The notes: a model not told the origin generated them from the sequence alone. DNA of 64,000 nt from Pyrinomonas methylaliphatogenes (GCF_000820845.2 NZ_CBXV010000007.1:248082-312081), one strand, 5' to 3'; shown: positions 9,628 to 19,250, counted from the first letter of the stretch. Numbers and translations: made by a program.

Positions 9628-10323
9628 TCACCGATAAGCCGGCAGCGATATGCTGCGATTCAAGATGACGCCAAATTCGGTCCCCGATTTAACGACGGCT
9701 TCTTGCCCTTTCGAGAGCAGCGAACCAGCGACGCCGAGACCTGCTCCGATGCCCGCTCCGATGCCGGCCCCTTTGCCGCCGCCCGCCGCTGCGCCGATGA
9801 TCGCGCCCGTGGCCGCGCCGCCGCCGATGAAGACCGCGTTCCGTTTGACCGAGGAGCGCCCGGTCACTTGACCTTCACGGTCGTAGTTGGCGTTGGTCGA
9901 ACTCAGATCCGTCAGCGACCCGTTGATCGGATAGGTCCTCCCGTTCGGTAGCCGCAGGGAGATGAATTGCACCTCGATCATGCCGGCCTTGCTCGGACGC
10001 TCCGCCCGACGAACGTTGGTGACGCGCCCGATGATCTTGCTTCCGGCTGGGATCACTTCGACGCCGTTGTTCGCGTAGACCGGATCGACCACCGTCGTCG
10101 TGAACCTGTCTCCGATGCGCGCCGTCTCGGAACTGATCTGCTGGTCCATACGCACGCGGATCGTTTGATTGGCATAGATCGTGTAGCGACGTGTCGTCTG
10201 CGCGGTACGCGAATATGGCCGCGTCGTGTGGCGGCGCGTTTGCGCGTCCACGGCGATCGAACCGAGCAGGATCAGAGCGATGAGGATCATCGCCCGTAGC
10301 ATTTGTCCACTCTCTCTCATCAT
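9628..10323 (-). CDS. Exported protein with C-terminal glycine zipper
   Basis: About 231 residues from tandem ATG codons at 10323/10320, behind the strong GGAGGAGAGG. The N-terminus is a signal peptide (MLRAMILIALILLGSIAVDAQ). Residues about 50-150 form a domain with IRVRMDQQISSETARIGDRF and VIPAGSKIIGRVTNV, similar in style to exported proteins of acidobacteria that carry an SH3-like or trbI-like fold. A glycine zipper (GGGAATGAIIGAAAGG, then repeated GAGIGAGIGAG) around residues 165-200 may insert in or associate with a membrane. Function is unknown. It is a single-gene unit, convergent with pyrC across the palindrome region. Confidence 0.7.
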   Translation of the reverse strand: MMRESGQMLRAMILIALILLGSIAVDAQTRRHTTRPYSRTAQTTRRYTIYANQTIRVRMDQQISSETARIGDRFTTTVVDPVYANNGVEVIPAGSKIIGRVTNVRRAERPSKAGMIEVQFISLRLPNGRTYPINGSLTDLSSTNANYDREGQVTGRSSVKRNAVFIGGGAATGAIIGAAAGGGKGAGIGAGIGAGLGVAGSLLSKGQEAVVKSGTEFGVILNRSISLPAYR

Positions 10324-10673
10324 CCTCTCCTCCAAAGTCGGTCATCCCTTGCGACCAGCACCGATTACTTAAGCAATGGCCGTGCCACAAGTTCGAATGT
10401 GCCGAAGAATCACCTCTAAACTCGACCTAAACGCGCAATTTGCAGGCGAAGGGCGAAAGCGAAAACGGCGGGCTCGCCTTCGCGCTGGCGGAAGAGTTAC
10501 ACTAATTCGTGTACGATAATCGTCTAAGTTGTATGCGCCTTCGACGGGCGAAAGGGGCGACGGCGAGAGGCGCAATTGCGCTCGCGATGTAGCGCTTTTG
10601 CCGATGAACATGACGTGGCGCGGTCATCTGGTGTAAGCTTTCGAACGAGATCGCGGAAGAGGGTTGGGGAACT
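10324..10673. other. Divergent intergenic region with two adjacent palindromes
   Basis: This spacer separates the minus-strand exported protein from the plus-strand XRE-cupin gene. It contains the inverted repeat TACAC-N6-GTGTA (10498-10513) directly abutting the palindrome ACGATAATCGT (10513-10523). A GATAAT within the second palindrome could serve as a -10 box for plus-strand transcription. The site could be an autoregulatory operator of the adjacent XRE regulator, but that is a guess. No gene is apparent. Confidence 0.35.
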
Positions 10674-11291
10674 ATGAAATCATCCGATGAATCGAACGAA
10701 CGTTTGGCGGCTGAGCGCGAGGCGCGCGAGCTGAAGAAACGTGTGGGAGAGAATCTCGCTCGGCTTCGTCGCCAGCGCGGTTTGAGCTTGGAGAAACTGG
10801 CTACGCTCTCTGGAGTCAGCCGAGCCATGCTAGGACAGATCGAAGCGGGCGAGAGCACGCCGACAATCGCTCTGCTTTGGAAGATCGCGCGCGGTCTCGA
10901 TGTCCGCTTTGCCGATCTGTTGGGGGACGAAGAGCCAGAAGAAGTCGAGGTCTTGCCGGTCAATCGGGCTAGGATACTGCGTTCGGCAGACAGCGGTTTC
11001 GAGAGCCGCGCCCTTTTCCCCTTCGATCGGCGACGGCGAGCCGAATTCTACGAGCTCAGGTTGCGCGCCGGACACGTCGAACATGCTGTGGCCCACCCAG
11101 AAGGCACTTACGAGAACTTGGTCGTACATTCGGGGCGGCTGCGTTTGACCGTCGGCGATCATGAGCCGGTCGAGCTGCGGGCGGGCGATGCCGTCTATTT
11201 CCGCGCGGATGTACCTCATATCTATGAGAACCCCGGAACGCGCGACACGTTGATGTACCTCGTCATGACTTACGCCGAGCCACGCTTCTAA
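10674..11291 (+). CDS. XRE-family transcriptional regulator with C-terminal cupin domain
   Basis: The 205-residue protein has an N-terminal helix-turn-helix of the Cro/XRE type (LARLRRQRGLSLEKLATLSGVSRAMLGQIE, residues about 27-56) and a C-terminal cupin barrel. The cupin shows GHVEHAVAHPEGTYENLVVHSG and AGDAVYFRADVPHIYEN. Such proteins sense a small metabolite, often an amino acid or polyamine, through the cupin. The gene stands alone, 170 bases ahead of the sulfur cluster, so it might control that cluster or itself. The spacer upstream carries two palindromes at 10498-10523. The architecture is clear; the ligand is unknown. Confidence 0.85.
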   Translation: MKSSDESNERLAAEREARELKKRVGENLARLRRQRGLSLEKLATLSGVSRAMLGQIEAGESTPTIALLWKIARGLDVRFADLLGDEEPEEVEVLPVNRARILRSADSGFESRALFPFDRRRRAEFYELRLRAGHVEHAVAHPEGTYENLVVHSGRLRLTVGDHEPVELRAGDAVYFRADVPHIYENPGTRDTLMYLVMTYAEPRF

Positions 11292-11335
11292 AGGGCAAGG
11301 CTTCGGCGCACCGGAAAGCGATAAGGGGCCTTCGC

Positions 11336-11365
11336 TTGACATCTTTGTTCGATATATTGTACAAG
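11336..11365 (+). promoter_or_regulatory. Candidate sigma-70 promoter of the sulfur cluster
   Basis: TTGACA (11336-11341) is followed after 18 bp by TACAAG (11360-11365). The -35 is perfect, the -10 only four of six. It lies about 100 bases before the sulfurtransferase ATG. The AT-rich stretch around it (GATATATTGTACAAG) contains TTGTACAA, a short palindrome that could bind a regulator. Confidence 0.4.
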
Positions 11366-11464
11366 TACGTCGTTATATTGGCGGCGTGCGCTCTGCTCCT
11401 CGTCACTGCAAATCCCGCCGGTCGGCGATGACCGAATCGGCATTGAGCGGAAAGGAGTCAGCTT

Positions 11465-12328
11465 ATGAGCACAGCGATCAAGGCTTATGCTGTCCCGGAA
11501 GTCCTAGTTTCGACCGATTGGGTGGCCCAGCATCTACAAGATCCCAGCGTTCGCATCGTGGAGGTCGATTACGAGCCGGAGACGGCATATCAACTGGGCC
11601 ACATCCCGGGAGCGGTATTGATCAACTGGAAGCAGGATATCAACGACACGGTGCGGCGCGACATCGTCTCAAAGGAAGGGTTCGAGAAGCTGATGGGGCG
11701 GCTCGGGATCAAACCCGAGACGACCGTCGTTCTATACGGAGATTTTCGCAACTGGTTTGCGACTTATGCTTTTTGGGTCTTCAAGATCTACGGTCACAAG
11801 GACGTGCGGCTGTTGAATGGCGGACGGCGCAAATGGATCGACGAGGGTCGTGAGATGACGGAGGAGGTGCCGACAGTCGAACCGACGACCTATCGTTGTC
11901 ATGGCATAGATTTGGGATTGCGCGCGTTCTTGCCCGAAGTCTCCTACGCATATCAACGCGATGACGTGAAACTGGTCGATGTTCGCTCTCCCGCCGAGTT
12001 CAAAGGGGAGATCACGGCTCCGCCGGAATATCCGACTGAGGCGGCTCAGCGTGGCGGGCACATTCCGGGTGCAGTCAACATACCTTGGGCGCAAGCGGTA
12101 GCCGATGATGACACCTTCAAACCGGTGGATGAGTTGCGCCAGCTCTATGAGGGCAAGGGCGTGACGCCCGACAAGACGATCATCACCTACTGCCGTATCG
12201 GCGAGCGCTCTTCGCATACGTGGTTCGTTTTGAAGTATCTGCTCGGCTATCCGACCGTCATCAACTATGACGGTTCATGGAGCGAGTGGGGGAATACGGT
12301 CGGGTTGCCGATCGAGAAGGGTGAATGA
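11465..12328 (+). CDS. Two-domain sulfurtransferase (thiosulfate/3-mercaptopyruvate type)
   Basis: The 287-residue protein has two rhodanese domains. The first (about 10-135) lacks a cysteine in its loop (LYGDFRNWFATYAFW) and is structural. The second (about 155-285) carries the active loop TYCRIGERSSHTWF with C243, which would hold the persulfide. It moves sulfane sulfur from thiosulfate or mercaptopyruvate to an acceptor. AAAGGAG lies just upstream of the ATG. Its stop overlaps the start of a TusA-like gene, and cysteine-synthesis genes follow, so it probably feeds a sulfur relay. The two-domain family is firm; the donor is not determined. Confidence 0.9.
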   Translation: MSTAIKAYAVPEVLVSTDWVAQHLQDPSVRIVEVDYEPETAYQLGHIPGAVLINWKQDINDTVRRDIVSKEGFEKLMGRLGIKPETTVVLYGDFRNWFATYAFWVFKIYGHKDVRLLNGGRRKWIDEGREMTEEVPTVEPTTYRCHGIDLGLRAFLPEVSYAYQRDDVKLVDVRSPAEFKGEITAPPEYPTEAAQRGGHIPGAVNIPWAQAVADDDTFKPVDELRQLYEGKGVTPDKTIITYCRIGERSSHTWFVLKYLLGYPTVINYDGSWSEWGNTVGLPIEKGE

Positions 12329-12672
12329 AAGGCCGCGTGGGCGAAGCATCTTTTGAGGCGGCGATGTCAACTGAGGCGGAGCTCACATTGACGGCGGGCG
12401 AGGCGTCAGAACCGCGCGGGCCGAGAATGGTCGTCGATCTGCGCGGGCGCGAGGAGATGTGTGGCGCTTCGCCCGTCAATTTCGCGATCCGCGCTCTCAA
12501 GGAATTGCCGCTTGGCGGGGAGTTGGAGGTTCTGACGGGAGTGCGCGAGCAGACCTTTACGCTCGTCCAATGGGCGCGTAAAAACGGCTACGAAGTGTGC
12601 GAGCTTGAAGAATCGGGAAGGGAAGCGCGCATCCGTTTTCGCCGCAGAGCTGCGAAAGCGGCTGGTCTTTGA
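12325..12672 (+). CDS. TusA-like small sulfur-carrier protein
   Basis: The 115-residue product overlaps the upstream sulfurtransferase by 4 bases (ATGA). Its C-terminal two-thirds match the TusA/SirA-like fold: VVDLRGREEMCGASPVNFAIRALKELPLGGELEVLTG, with the expected helix after the cysteine loop and a final strand (EARIRFRRR). TusA normally has CPxP; here the loop reads C46-G-A-S-P50, so the sulfur-accepting cysteine is kept but the first proline is lost. An N-terminal stretch of about 30 residues is not conserved in the family, and an ATG at 12364 is a possible later start. It probably receives sulfur from the rhodanese. Confidence 0.72.
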   Translation: MKGRVGEASFEAAMSTEAELTLTAGEASEPRGPRMVVDLRGREEMCGASPVNFAIRALKELPLGGELEVLTGVREQTFTLVQWARKNGYEVCELEESGREARIRFRRRAAKAAGL

Positions 12673-12774
12673 TCGCGCAGGCGAGTGAGGCGATCTCCGC
12701 TCGGGGGAGATTTCGGATTGAGGGGTGAGTTGCCGTAAGATCTTAATTATCTACTTAATCAAGGAGCAGATGCG

Positions 12775-13986
12775 GTGACTCAACCTCTTGACGAGCTGAG
12801 CTTCGAGACGCAGTTGGTTCACGCGGGCGAGCGAGCGGGGTGGCCGACCGGAGAACCGACGACGACCCCTATCTATACGGCGACGACTTACACCTATGAT
12901 TCGATGGTTGAAGTCGATCGAGTCTTCGCCGGCGAAGAGCGCGGATATGTCTATACGCGGTACGGCAATCCGACCGTGGCTGCGCTCGAAGAGGCGGTAA
13001 GGCTCTTTGAAAAGGGTGCGGGAGCGTGCGCCTACTCATCTGGGATGGCCGCGTTACATGCGGCGCTCCTCGCGTGCGAGCTTGAACCGGGATCGGTCAT
13101 CCTCGCTTCGCAGGATCTCTACGGCGTCACCTTACAGCTTCTCAACACGGTCTTCGCTCCGTTTGGCGTAAAGGTTGCGCTGGTCGATCTGAGCGAGCGG
13201 GAGCGATTGTGGGCGGCAGCGCGCGATTTGCGCCCCCGCGCCATTTTGGTCGAGACGATCTCCAATCCGCTTCTCAAGATCTGCCCGATAGATGTCTGTG
13301 CGGAGGTGGCGCGCGAAGTTGGGGCGCGTTTGATCGTCGATAACACATTCGCCACGCCTTATCTTTGTCAACCGCTCGAGCTGGGCGCCGATTTCGTCGT
13401 GCACAGCGCGACGAAATATTTGAGCGGGCACGCCGATGCGATCGGCGGCGTGGTCGTGGCGCGCGATGAGGCGGACCTGCTCGCATTGCGCGGGGTGGTG
13501 AAGACCGTCGGCGGAGTCCTGAGCGTGTGGGAAGCGTATGGGATCTTGCGCGGTTTGAAGACGCTCGCGCTGCGTATGCGGCAGCATTGCGAAAACGCGC
13601 GGCGCGTGGCCGAGCGTTTAGCGTCGCACCCGCTCATCCGGCGCGTGCACTATCCGCTGCTTGTCGAGAATGAACGCGAGACGGCGGCGCGCGTCTTACG
13701 CGCCCTTTCTGGCGGAGGGCTGGTCTCCATCGAGTTGAAGGATGGTTCGCGCGAGGCCGCCTTTCGCTTCATGGAAGCGCTTCGGCTGTGTGTGCGCGCA
13801 ACGAGTTTGGGCGATGTGTTCACCGGGGTGCTGCATCCGGCGACCTCATCGCATCGTGAGATGTCTCCGGCGCAAAGGGCTAAGTTAGGGATAAGCGATA
13901 GCCTGATTCGCATCTCGGTAGGGATCGAGGATGTGACTGACATCATCGCCGATCTCGAGCAGGCGCTCGAAAAGAGCATGCGGTAA
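12775..13986 (+). CDS. Cys/Met-metabolism PLP enzyme (cystathionine gamma-synthase/lyase family)
   Basis: The 403-residue protein starts at a GTG 8 bases after AAGGAG. It has the trans-sulfuration family fold: YTRYGNPTVAALEEAV at the substrate/PLP end, YSSGMAALHAALLA, VDNTFATPYLCQPLELGADFVVHSATKYLSGH with the PLP lysine K214, and TSLGDVFTG near the C-terminus. Members include cystathionine gamma-synthase, cystathionine gamma-lyase, O-acetylhomoserine sulfhydrylase and methionine gamma-lyase; sequence reading alone does not separate them. Placed between a sulfur-relay pair and cysM, it probably links homoserine, cysteine and methionine sulfur. Confidence 0.88.
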   Translation: MTQPLDELSFETQLVHAGERAGWPTGEPTTTPIYTATTYTYDSMVEVDRVFAGEERGYVYTRYGNPTVAALEEAVRLFEKGAGACAYSSGMAALHAALLACELEPGSVILASQDLYGVTLQLLNTVFAPFGVKVALVDLSERERLWAAARDLRPRAILVETISNPLLKICPIDVCAEVAREVGARLIVDNTFATPYLCQPLELGADFVVHSATKYLSGHADAIGGVVVARDEADLLALRGVVKTVGGVLSVWEAYGILRGLKTLALRMRQHCENARRVAERLASHPLIRRVHYPLLVENERETAARVLRALSGGGLVSIELKDGSREAAFRFMEALRLCVRATSLGDVFTGVLHPATSSHREMSPAQRAKLGISDSLIRISVGIEDVTDIIADLEQALEKSMR

Positions 13987-14029
13987 GGGCGATCGTTTTG
14001 ATGGATCATTCTTCGCGTGAGTGGATCTG

Positions 14030-14980
<951 letters not shown>

Positions 14981-15026
14981 AGATCCGGCGGCGCTCGATT
15001 GAAAGGGGCTTTTTGACGAGGGCAGA

Positions 15027-15455
15027 ATGATATCGCTTGAGGCGAAGCATCTCGAAGAGATACGCGCGCACGGTGAGCGGGATTATCCATACGAATGCTG
15101 TGGGCTGTTGATCGGAGAGATCGGGGAGGATGGGCGGAAGCGTGTCGTCGAAACTCTTCCGCTTTCCAACGCGCGCGAAGAGGAGGCGAAGCGCAATCGG
15201 TTCTTGATTCGCCCCGAAGAGCTGTTGCGCGGTGAGCGCCATGCGCGCGCGCGGGGGCTCGAGATCGTTGGAGTCTATCACTCTCATCCGGATCATCCGG
15301 CGGTGCCTTCGCAGTACGATCTGGAGCACGCGTGGCCGGTTTATTCGTATATCATCGTTTCGGTGAAGAAGGGGCGAGCGGACGAGTTGCGTTCGTGGCA
15401 GATGCGTGACGATCGTTCGCAATTCGATGAGGAGGAGATCGCGAAAGGAGTATAG
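15027..15455 (+). CDS. mec: JAMM/Mov34 metallopeptidase (Mec+-like)
   Basis: The 142-residue zinc peptidase shows the complete JAMM signature: E23 in YPYECCGLL and H85, H87, S95 and D98 in HSHPDHPAVPSQYD. The mycobacterial homologue Mec releases cysteine from the CysO-Cys adduct. It lies 46 bases after cysM and 3 bases before the CysO-E1 fusion gene. Because CysO in that protein is followed by an E1 domain, this peptidase may also cut the fusion after the Gly-Gly to free the carrier. That second role is inference. Start ATG at 15027; upstream GACGAGGG is a moderate ribosome site. Confidence 0.9.
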   Translation: MISLEAKHLEEIRAHGERDYPYECCGLLIGEIGEDGRKRVVETLPLSNAREEEAKRNRFLIRPEELLRGERHARARGLEIVGVYHSHPDHPAVPSQYDLEHAWPVYSYIIVSVKKGRADELRSWQMRDDRSQFDEEEIAKGV

Positions 15456-15458
15456 AAG

Positions 15459-16925
15459 ATGGCTGTAACGATCCTGATACCTACGGCGCTTCGGCAGTAC
15501 GCCGGCGGAAGTGCGGAATTGAGTGTCGAGGCTCGCACGGTTGGCGAGGCTTTGGAGCAGTTGACCCGCGAGCACGCCGAATTGCGTAAACATCTATTCA
15601 ACGAACAGAACAAGCTGCGAAATTTCGTCAACGTGTACGTCAACGATGAGGACATACGCCACCGATCGGGGCTCGAAACGCCGGTGAGGGATGGCGACAC
15701 GGTGATGATCGTGCCTTCGATCGCCGGAGGCGCGACCATCGAGGCTGATTTAGAGCGGAAAGTTCTGCCGACGCTCACCAAAGAGGAGATCGCGCGCTAC
15801 AGCCGCCATCTGATCATGCCGGAAGTCGGGATGGAAGGGCAACGGAAGTTGAAGGCGGCGAGCGTGTTGATGATCGGGACGGGCGGGCTCGGGGCTCCGC
15901 TCGGCTTGTATCTGGCGGCGGCAGGAGTTGGGCGGCTCGGCGTCGTCGACTTTGATGTGGTGGACGAATCCAACTTGCAGCGCCAAGTCATTCACGGCAC
16001 GCGCGATGTCGGGCGCCCGAAGATCGAATCGGCGCGCGATCGTCTTCAAGACATCAACCCGTATATCAAAATCGAGACTTACAATCTGCGTTTGACGAGC
16101 GAGAACGCGCTCGAGCTGTTTCGCGACTACGACATCATCGTCGATGGGACGGACAATTTCCCGACGCGCTATCTGGTCAACGACGCTTGTGTGCTGACGG
16201 GGAAGCCAAATGTTTACGGATCGATCTTCCGTTTCGAAGGCCAAGTGAGCGTCTTCTGGGCGGCGCGGGGCGCGTGCTACCGATGCCTCTATCCGGAGCC
16301 GCCGCCGCCGGGGCTCGTCCCTTCATGCGCCGAGGGCGGGGTGCTCGGCGTTTTGCCGGGGATCGTCGGCGCGATTCAAGCGAACGAGGTGATCAAATTG
16401 ATCTTGGGCGGAGGCGAGCCGCTCATCAATCGTCTTCTGTTGATCGACGCTTGGCGCATGCGCTTCCGCGAGTTGAAATTGCGCAAGGATCCAAACTGCC
16501 CGGTCTGTGGACCGAACGCGACGATCAAAGAGTTGATCGATTACGAAGAGTTCTGCGGATTGCGCGGGCAAGAGGCGGCGCAACCGACGGAGGCGAGCGA
16601 GACGATGGAGGAGATAACGGCGAGGGAATTGAAGGAGCGACTCGATCGTGGCGAATCGATCCAGATCATCGACGTGCGCGAGCCGGCTGAGTACGAGATC
16701 GCGCGCTTGCCGGGCGCTAAGCTCATCCCGCTCAAAGAGGTGGTCAATCGCATGGGCGAGATCGATCCACACAGAGAGACCGTCGTTCATTGTAAGAGCG
16801 GCGTGCGTAGCGCCAAAGCGATCGAAGCCTTAAAACGCGCTGGCTTCAGCGGTCGGTTGCTCAATCTGAAAGGTGGGATCACGGCTTGGTCGGACGAGGT
16901 CGATCCGAGCGTGCCGAAGTATTGA
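15459..16925 (+). CDS. CysO (ubiquitin-like sulfur carrier) fused to ThiF/MoeB-type E1 and rhodanese
   Basis: The 488-residue protein has three modules. Residues 1-91 closely resemble mycobacterial CysO, ending in VNVYVNDEDIRHRSGL, DGDTVMIVPSIAGG; the Gly-Gly (90-91) that is normally C-terminal here continues directly into ATIEADLERK. Residues about 105-355 are a ThiF/MoeB adenylyltransferase: YSRHLIMPEVG, the ATP loop GTGGLGAPLG, zinc pairs CYRC and CPVC, and a conserved cysteine (C290, SCAEGG). Residues about 385-488 are a rhodanese with C445 in HCKSGVRS. In Mycobacterium, CysO and MoeZ (E1-rhodanese) are separate. The E1 would adenylate the CysO C-terminus and the rhodanese supply sulfur. 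No internal stop or convincing restart codon lies at the junction. Confidence 0.9.
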   Translation: MAVTILIPTALRQYAGGSAELSVEARTVGEALEQLTREHAELRKHLFNEQNKLRNFVNVYVNDEDIRHRSGLETPVRDGDTVMIVPSIAGGATIEADLERKVLPTLTKEEIARYSRHLIMPEVGMEGQRKLKAASVLMIGTGGLGAPLGLYLAAAGVGRLGVVDFDVVDESNLQRQVIHGTRDVGRPKIESARDRLQDINPYIKIETYNLRLTSENALELFRDYDIIVDGTDNFPTRYLVNDACVLTGKPNVYGSIFRFEGQVSVFWAARGACYRCLYPEPPPPGLVPSCAEGGVLGVLPGIVGAIQANEVIKLILGGGEPLINRLLLIDAWRMRFRELKLRKDPNCPVCGPNATIKELIDYEEFCGLRGQEAAQPTEASETMEEITARELKERLDRGESIQIIDVREPAEYEIARLPGAKLIPLKEVVNRMGEIDPHRETVVHCKSGVRSAKAIEALKRAGFSGRLLNLKGGITAWSDEVDPSVPKY

Positions 16926-17024
16926 GATCCGCCGGAGCTTGCGCATGCCCGAAAGCTTCGCGGCTTGAACCGCCTCCGGTGGCCGAAGCACATCGGCCCA
17001 TTTTGGTGGCCTTCGTTCGCGCGG

Positions 17025-18170
17025 TCAGAAGATCGAGAGTTTGATGCTCAAATACTTCTTCGGATCGCGGCGAAAATCATAAAGCAATTTGACCGCTTCC
17101 GCCGACAGTTGGTTGAAGTTCGAGTAGAGCTGATCATCGGTTAGAAGCTTTCCGAAAGTCCCTTCCCCGCGCTGCGCGTTGGCGAGCAGTTCGTCGATCC
17201 GCGCCGTCGTCGCATTCAGGCGTTCGATGGCCAAGCGCGCGTCGTTGTAGAAGGCTTCGTCGGTGAGCAGCTTCCCGAATGTGCCGCGTCCGGCTCGTAG
17301 ATCGGCGATGATCGCGTTGATCTCATCTGCCGAGCGGTTCAAACGCGCGACCGCCGTGCGAGTCTCGTTGTAAAGGGCCTCATCAGTCAGCAGCCGTCCG
17401 GCGGTGCCGCGCCCGCGCCGCAGATCGGCGGAGATGGCTTGCAGCTCGGCCGTCACGGAGGCGAGATTGTTGTAAAGGGTCGGATCATTGATCAGTTGTC
17501 CCGCAGTCCCTTCGCCGGAGCGCAAACGGCGTGTGACATCTTGGATGTCGCGCACCGCTGCGTTCAGGTTGTTGTAGAAGGATTCATCATTCAGGAATCG
17601 CCCCAGCGTCCCTTGACCTTCATTGATCTTCTGCGCGATCTCCGTCACCTGTTGCGATAGTTGGTTGAGCTGTTGGACCAGTTCGTTGCTCGAGGCGGTG
17701 ACGTCGGCGAGCGTGTTGGCCGAGCTGGAGCGAAGCAGATCGCCGTCTCTGACCGGCTGGCCCAGGGCGGTGCCGGGCGTGATGTTGATCAGTTTATCGG
17801 TGCCGAGGATGCTCGGCGAGCCGAGTTGCGCCGTCGAATCGCTGCGAATGCGTTCCGCAGCCGGGCGCCCATCTATCTCGGCCTCGATCGCCATCAGCGC
17901 TTCGATCTTCGGCGCGTTCGGATCGTCCGATGGTGGAAGCAGACGGACATCTTCAACCGTACCGACGCGCACTCCGGCCAATCTGACCTCGGAGCCGCGC
18001 CGCAGACCATCGGCGTTGGCAAATTGCGCGCGCAAGTGGAGTTTCGGCGTAAAAGGCGTCAAATCGCCCGCCGCGCTCAAGATCAAGAAGATCAAGATCG
18101 AGATGGCGATGACGACGAACAGGCCGACGCGCAGTTCACGTAGTCCGACTTTCCTCTTGGTTGGCGGCAT
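17025..18170 (-). CDS. mlaD: MCE-family (MlaD-like) lipid-binding protein with C-terminal repeats
   Basis: The 381-residue protein has one N-terminal transmembrane anchor (about 14-34, GLFVVIAISILIFLILSAAG) and an MCE domain (about 42-125, FANADGLRRGSEVRLAGVRVGTVEDV). The long C-terminal part contains five copies of a 33-40-residue unit beginning G-x-GT-x-G-x-L-x-x-D-x-x-x-Y-N, separated by helical LxxxxxxI segments. MlaD forms periplasmic rings that pass lipids between membranes; the repeats may build an elongated helical stalk. It is the last gene of the mlaE-mlaF-mlaD set on this strand, with a 180-base gap after mlaF. The lipid cargo and direction are not shown by the sequence. Confidence 0.88.
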   Translation of the reverse strand: MPPTKRKVGLRELRVGLFVVIAISILIFLILSAAGDLTPFTPKLHLRAQFANADGLRRGSEVRLAGVRVGTVEDVRLLPPSDDPNAPKIEALMAIEAEIDGRPAAERIRSDSTAQLGSPSILGTDKLINITPGTALGQPVRDGDLLRSSSANTLADVTASSNELVQQLNQLSQQVTEIAQKINEGQGTLGRFLNDESFYNNLNAAVRDIQDVTRRLRSGEGTAGQLINDPTLYNNLASVTAELQAISADLRRGRGTAGRLLTDEALYNETRTAVARLNRSADEINAIIADLRAGRGTFGKLLTDEAFYNDARLAIERLNATTARIDELLANAQRGEGTFGKLLTDDQLYSNFNQLSAEAVKLLYDFRRDPKKYLSIKLSIF

Positions 18171-18350
18171 AGGCGTTTGATTCCCGATCGGTTGAATTGA
18201 CCTGCTTGGTCATGAGCGGCTTTGTGAAGAGCGCTCGACAAATCCGCGCTGCCGAGTCATGACCGGACTCTATACGGAAAAGTTTAAATGCGACGCTGCG
18301 GATTGTCGAGGGATGGCGGCGCTGAATCGTCAACGGATCGCGAGTGAAGG

Positions 18351-19250
18351 TCACTTGCCGCGGATGAACCAGCGGATGTAGGGATCGTCGGATTTGAAGA
18401 GCTCTTCGTCCGTGCCGCTGAAGATGATGCGCCCATCGCGGATCATGATGATCTTCGTGTTGAGCAGACAGAGGCGTTCGCCTTCCTGTTCGAAGACGAC
18501 GTTGCCGCGTTCGTCGATGACGGCATACTCGCTCGTCAAGTATTCGACGTTGTTCATCTCGTGCGTGACGAAGATGGACGAGACGTCTTCAAGATCGCGG
18601 AGCTTGATCGCCAGCTCGCAGATCGTTCGCGCCGTCGGCGGGTCCAGACCAGCCGTCGGCTCATCGAAGAGGACGATCTTCGGATCGCCGACGAGCGCGC
18701 GCGCGATCCCGACGCGCCGCCGCATTCCGCCCGAAAGTTCATTCGGCATCTTGTCGATCGCATCTTCGAGATTGACGAAGCGGAGCATACGGCGCACCTC
18801 TTCTTCGACCTCCTCTTCAGGCACGCCTTGTTCATGCAGACGATAAGCGACGTTCTCATAGACGGAGAGCGAATCGAAGAGCGCGCCTTCTTGGAAGATC
18901 ATTCCGATCTTCTTGCGCACGCGCATCATCTCCGCTTCATCGTAATCGGTGATATCTTCACCATCGATCAGGATGCGACCGGCGTCGGGTTTGAGTAGAC
19001 CGAGGACCAGTTTGATGATCGTCGATTTGCCGCTGCCCGACCCGCCGAGGATGATCTTCGTCTCGCCCTTCATCACGGTGAAGCTTATGCCGTCGAGCAC
19101 TTTGTGGTCATCGAAGGCGAGGTGGACATCGCGGAATTCGATCGCCGGGGTGATGCGATCGGCAAATTCTTCGTTCCCCGGCGGCATATCGGCCACTTTG
19201 GATGGCGCCTCCGGCGTTTCGACCGATGGGATGTTCTGCGTGAAGGCCAT
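18351..19250 (-). CDS. mlaF: MlaF-like ABC transporter ATPase
   Basis: About 299 residues; the frame also allows a GTG at 19256. The nucleotide-binding domain has Walker [11 protein letters not shown]-loop [11 protein letters not shown], signature [15 protein letters not shown], Walker [13 protein letters not shown] and the switch histidine in [19 protein letters not shown] and EGALFDSL are typical of the MCE-linked ATPases. An N-terminal extension of about 30 residues ([21 protein letters not shown]) is not usual. It is directly behind mlaE, with the mlaE stop at 19258-19260, and would power lipid movement through MlaE. Confidence 0.92.
   Translation of the reverse strand: MAFTQNIPSVETPEAPSKVADMPPGNEEFADRITPAIEFRDVHLAFDDHKVLDGISFTVMKGETKIILGGSGSGKSTIIKLVLGLLKPDAGRILIDGEDITDYDEAEMMRVRKKIGMIFQEGALFDSLSVYENVAYRLHEQGVPEEEVEEEVRRMLRFVNLEDAIDKMPNELSGGMRRRVGIARALVGDPKIVLFDEPTAGLDPPTARTICELAIKLRDLEDVSSIFVTHEMNNVEYLTSEYAVIDERGNVVFEQEGERLCLLNTKIIMIRDGRIIFSGTDEELFKSDDPYIRWFIRGK

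Noticed and set aside
9301-9640. CRISPR array
   Set aside because: The repeated palindromes differ in sequence, are unevenly spaced, and no cas gene is present.
11292-12774. SAM or other sulfur riboswitch ahead of the sulfur genes
   Set aside because: I looked at both spacers and found no recognisable aptamer core.
18136-18354. Small frame between mlaF and mlaD
   Set aside because: It has no ribosome site or family features and overlaps the mlaD start region; treated as spacer.
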